DNA from: Bacteroidota bacterium
GTDB taxonomy: Bacteria; Bacteroidota; Bacteroidia; Bacteroidales; Prolixibacteraceae
DNA: 6,755 nt
Assembly: GCA_023488865.1 (NCBI GenBank)
Contig: JAMDDG010000338.1
Coordinates: 1 to 6,755 of the forward strand
Reading direction: 5' to 3'
Every line of letters starts with the position of its first letter. The stretch's first letter is position 1. The notes under the pieces were generated by a model that worked only from the letters and a program-made list of their open reading frames with translations, had not been told where the DNA came from and made no database searches. A program made the translations under genes and the position numbers. Below are positions 5,659 through 6,755 of the stretch, piece after piece.

Positions 5659-6755
5659 ATGAAAAATAGATTTTTAAAATATAGTATGGCTGTGGCAACT
5701 CTTTTATTGGTTACCTCATGCAATAAGCTGGATCTTGCACCAACCAACAAATTTACTGAAGAAAACTACTGGACTTCTACTGAAAAAGCCAATATGGTTT
5801 TAAATATGGCTTACAGTCAAATGACAAACAGCGATTATTTTTTCAGCACAGAAGCTTTGTCGGATAATTTGTACGAAGGGCGTGGATCTTCCAGCGAAAA
5901 AGCAATTTCGTCCGGACAGGCTGATGCTTCGAACGGCCGTTTTGCTGGAGAATGGAGAGGTTGTTATGCCGGAATCAAAACCTGTCACACGTTTCTCGAA
6001 AATGTTGACCGCATTCCGGATATGGATGAAATGCTGAAAACCAGAATGAAAGCAGAAGCAAGGTTCATCAGGGCCTATCTGTATTTCCGTTTGACGACCT
6101 GGTACGGCGATATACCTTTGTTCGATCATGATATTACCTTGTCCGAATCAAAGACCATCGCCCGTGCTCCTCAGTCCGAAGTTCTTTCGTTTGTTCGCAG
6201 TGAACTGGATGCCATTCTGAAAGACCTTCCGACAAAAGAAAATTATGCTGATGTTGACAAAGGACGGATCACTTCAGGAGCCGTAGTGGCGCTGAAAGCA
6301 CGAACCTATCTGTATAGCAACGACTGGGCAAACGTGATAGCCGAATGCGAAAAACTGATCAACACAACGGGTTACGGGAAATATTCCTTATTTTCTTCTT
6401 ACGAAGGGCTTTTCCTTCCGGAGAACGAATACAACAGCGAGGTAATTCTGGATCTGGGTTATGTTCCTTCGCTAAGGACCTGGAGCAATTACTACGATTA
6501 TGCGCCACTTTCGGTAGGCGCCAGGGTAAATGCACTTGCGCCTACTCAGGAACTGGTTGATGATTACATCATGCTCAACGGAAAATCAATTAAAGAGGCA
6601 AGCTCAGGATACAGCGAAACTACCCCTTACAAAAATCGCGATCCAAGACTTACCGCAACAGTTGTTTACCAAGAATTTCCCTGGAAAAAACCGGATGGTA
6701 CTGTACAAACCATCTATATTAAACCAGGCACAGCGCCAAACGAAGCTGCAGCCGT
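5659..6755 (+). CDS. susD-like: SusD/RagB-family surface glycan-binding lipoprotein, 3' truncated by window edge
   Basis: The frame opens at the ATG at 5659 and is still open at the window end, giving 365 complete codons of an expected 500-600. SusD proteins are surface lipoproteins that form a lid over the SusC barrel and bind the ligand. A lipoprotein signal peptide (MKNRFLKYSMAVATLLLVTS) ends in the lipobox LVTSC with the lipidated cysteine at 21. NKLDLAPTNKFTEENYW (22-38) is the usual SusD beginning. Family motifs follow in order: EARFIRAYLYFRLTTWYGD (133-151), GRITSGAVVALKARTYLY (202-219), PTQELVDDYIMLNGK (295-309) and YKNRDPRLTATVVY (324-337). The gene starts 14 bp after the susC stop with a purine-rich AAAAAAGAG nearby, so the two are almost certainly co-transcribed and translated in tandem. 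No frameshift is seen in the visible part. The ligand cannot be predicted from it. Confidence 0.96.
   Translation, partial: MKNRFLKYSMAVATLLLVTSCNKLDLAPTNKFTEENYWTSTEKANMVLNMAYSQMTNSDYFFSTEALSDNLYEGRGSSSEKAISSGQADASNGRFAGEWRGCYAGIKTCHTFLENVDRIPDMDEMLKTRMKAEARFIRAYLYFRLTTWYGDIPLFDHDITLSESKTIARAPQSEVLSFVRSELDAILKDLPTKENYADVDKGRITSGAVVALKARTYLYSNDWANVIAECEKLINTTGYGKYSLFSSYEGLFLPENEYNSEVILDLGYVPSLRTWSNYYDYAPLSVGARVNALAPTQELVDDYIMLNGKSIKEASSGYSETTPYKNRDPRLTATVVYQEFPWKKPDGTVQTIYIKPGTAPNEAAA

Noticed and set aside
5800..6129. 109-codon open frame on the minus strand
   Set aside because: It lies wholly inside susD, whose + strand frame shows a lipobox and ordered family motifs. The minus-strand product has no recognisable domain.
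6345..6560. 71-codon + strand frame inside susD
   Set aside because: The susD frame is intact through this stretch and carries family motifs. The alternative product resembles no known protein.

Overview
The window reads as Bacteroidota DNA, most likely from the order Bacteroidales or Marinilabiliales. It carries a SusC/SusD outer-membrane pair, an ECF sigma factor of the expansion typical of this phylum, a FecR-type anti-sigma factor with a DUF4974-like C-terminus, and AT-rich leaders without clear Shine-Dalgarno sites. A finer placement cannot be supported from the sequence alone.

Layout: positions 2-121 hold the last 39 codons of a membrane permease (probably the UPF0718/ArsP-like family) whose start lies outside the window. 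Positions 122-467 hold no confident intact gene. They contain a 152-bp inverted-repeat element resembling a REPIN (two REP palindromes facing each other), then a 43-codon coding-like remnant, then a candidate promoter. From 468 to the end, all on the + strand, runs one functional cassette: ECF sigma factor (468-1031), FecR-type anti-sigma factor (1158-2147), SusC-family TonB-dependent transporter with an N-terminal STN signalling domain (2231-5644), and a SusD-family lipoprotein (5659 to the window edge, 365 codons visible).

How the genes work together: this is the classical trans-envelope signalling arrangement. SusD captures a nutrient, usually a glycan, at the cell surface and SusC imports it with TonB energy. 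The periplasmic STN domain of SusC is expected to contact the C-terminal part of the anti-sigma factor, which releases or activates the sigma factor so that susCD is transcribed. The substrate cannot be deduced, because no glycoside hydrolase, sulfatase or other enzyme is in view.

The main cassette is textbook and I do not see a new system in it. The less ordinary material is the REP-like element beside a broken gene, the start-site question and promoter-like motif of the anti-sigma gene, and an 11-bp perfect hairpin between the anti-sigma gene and susC.
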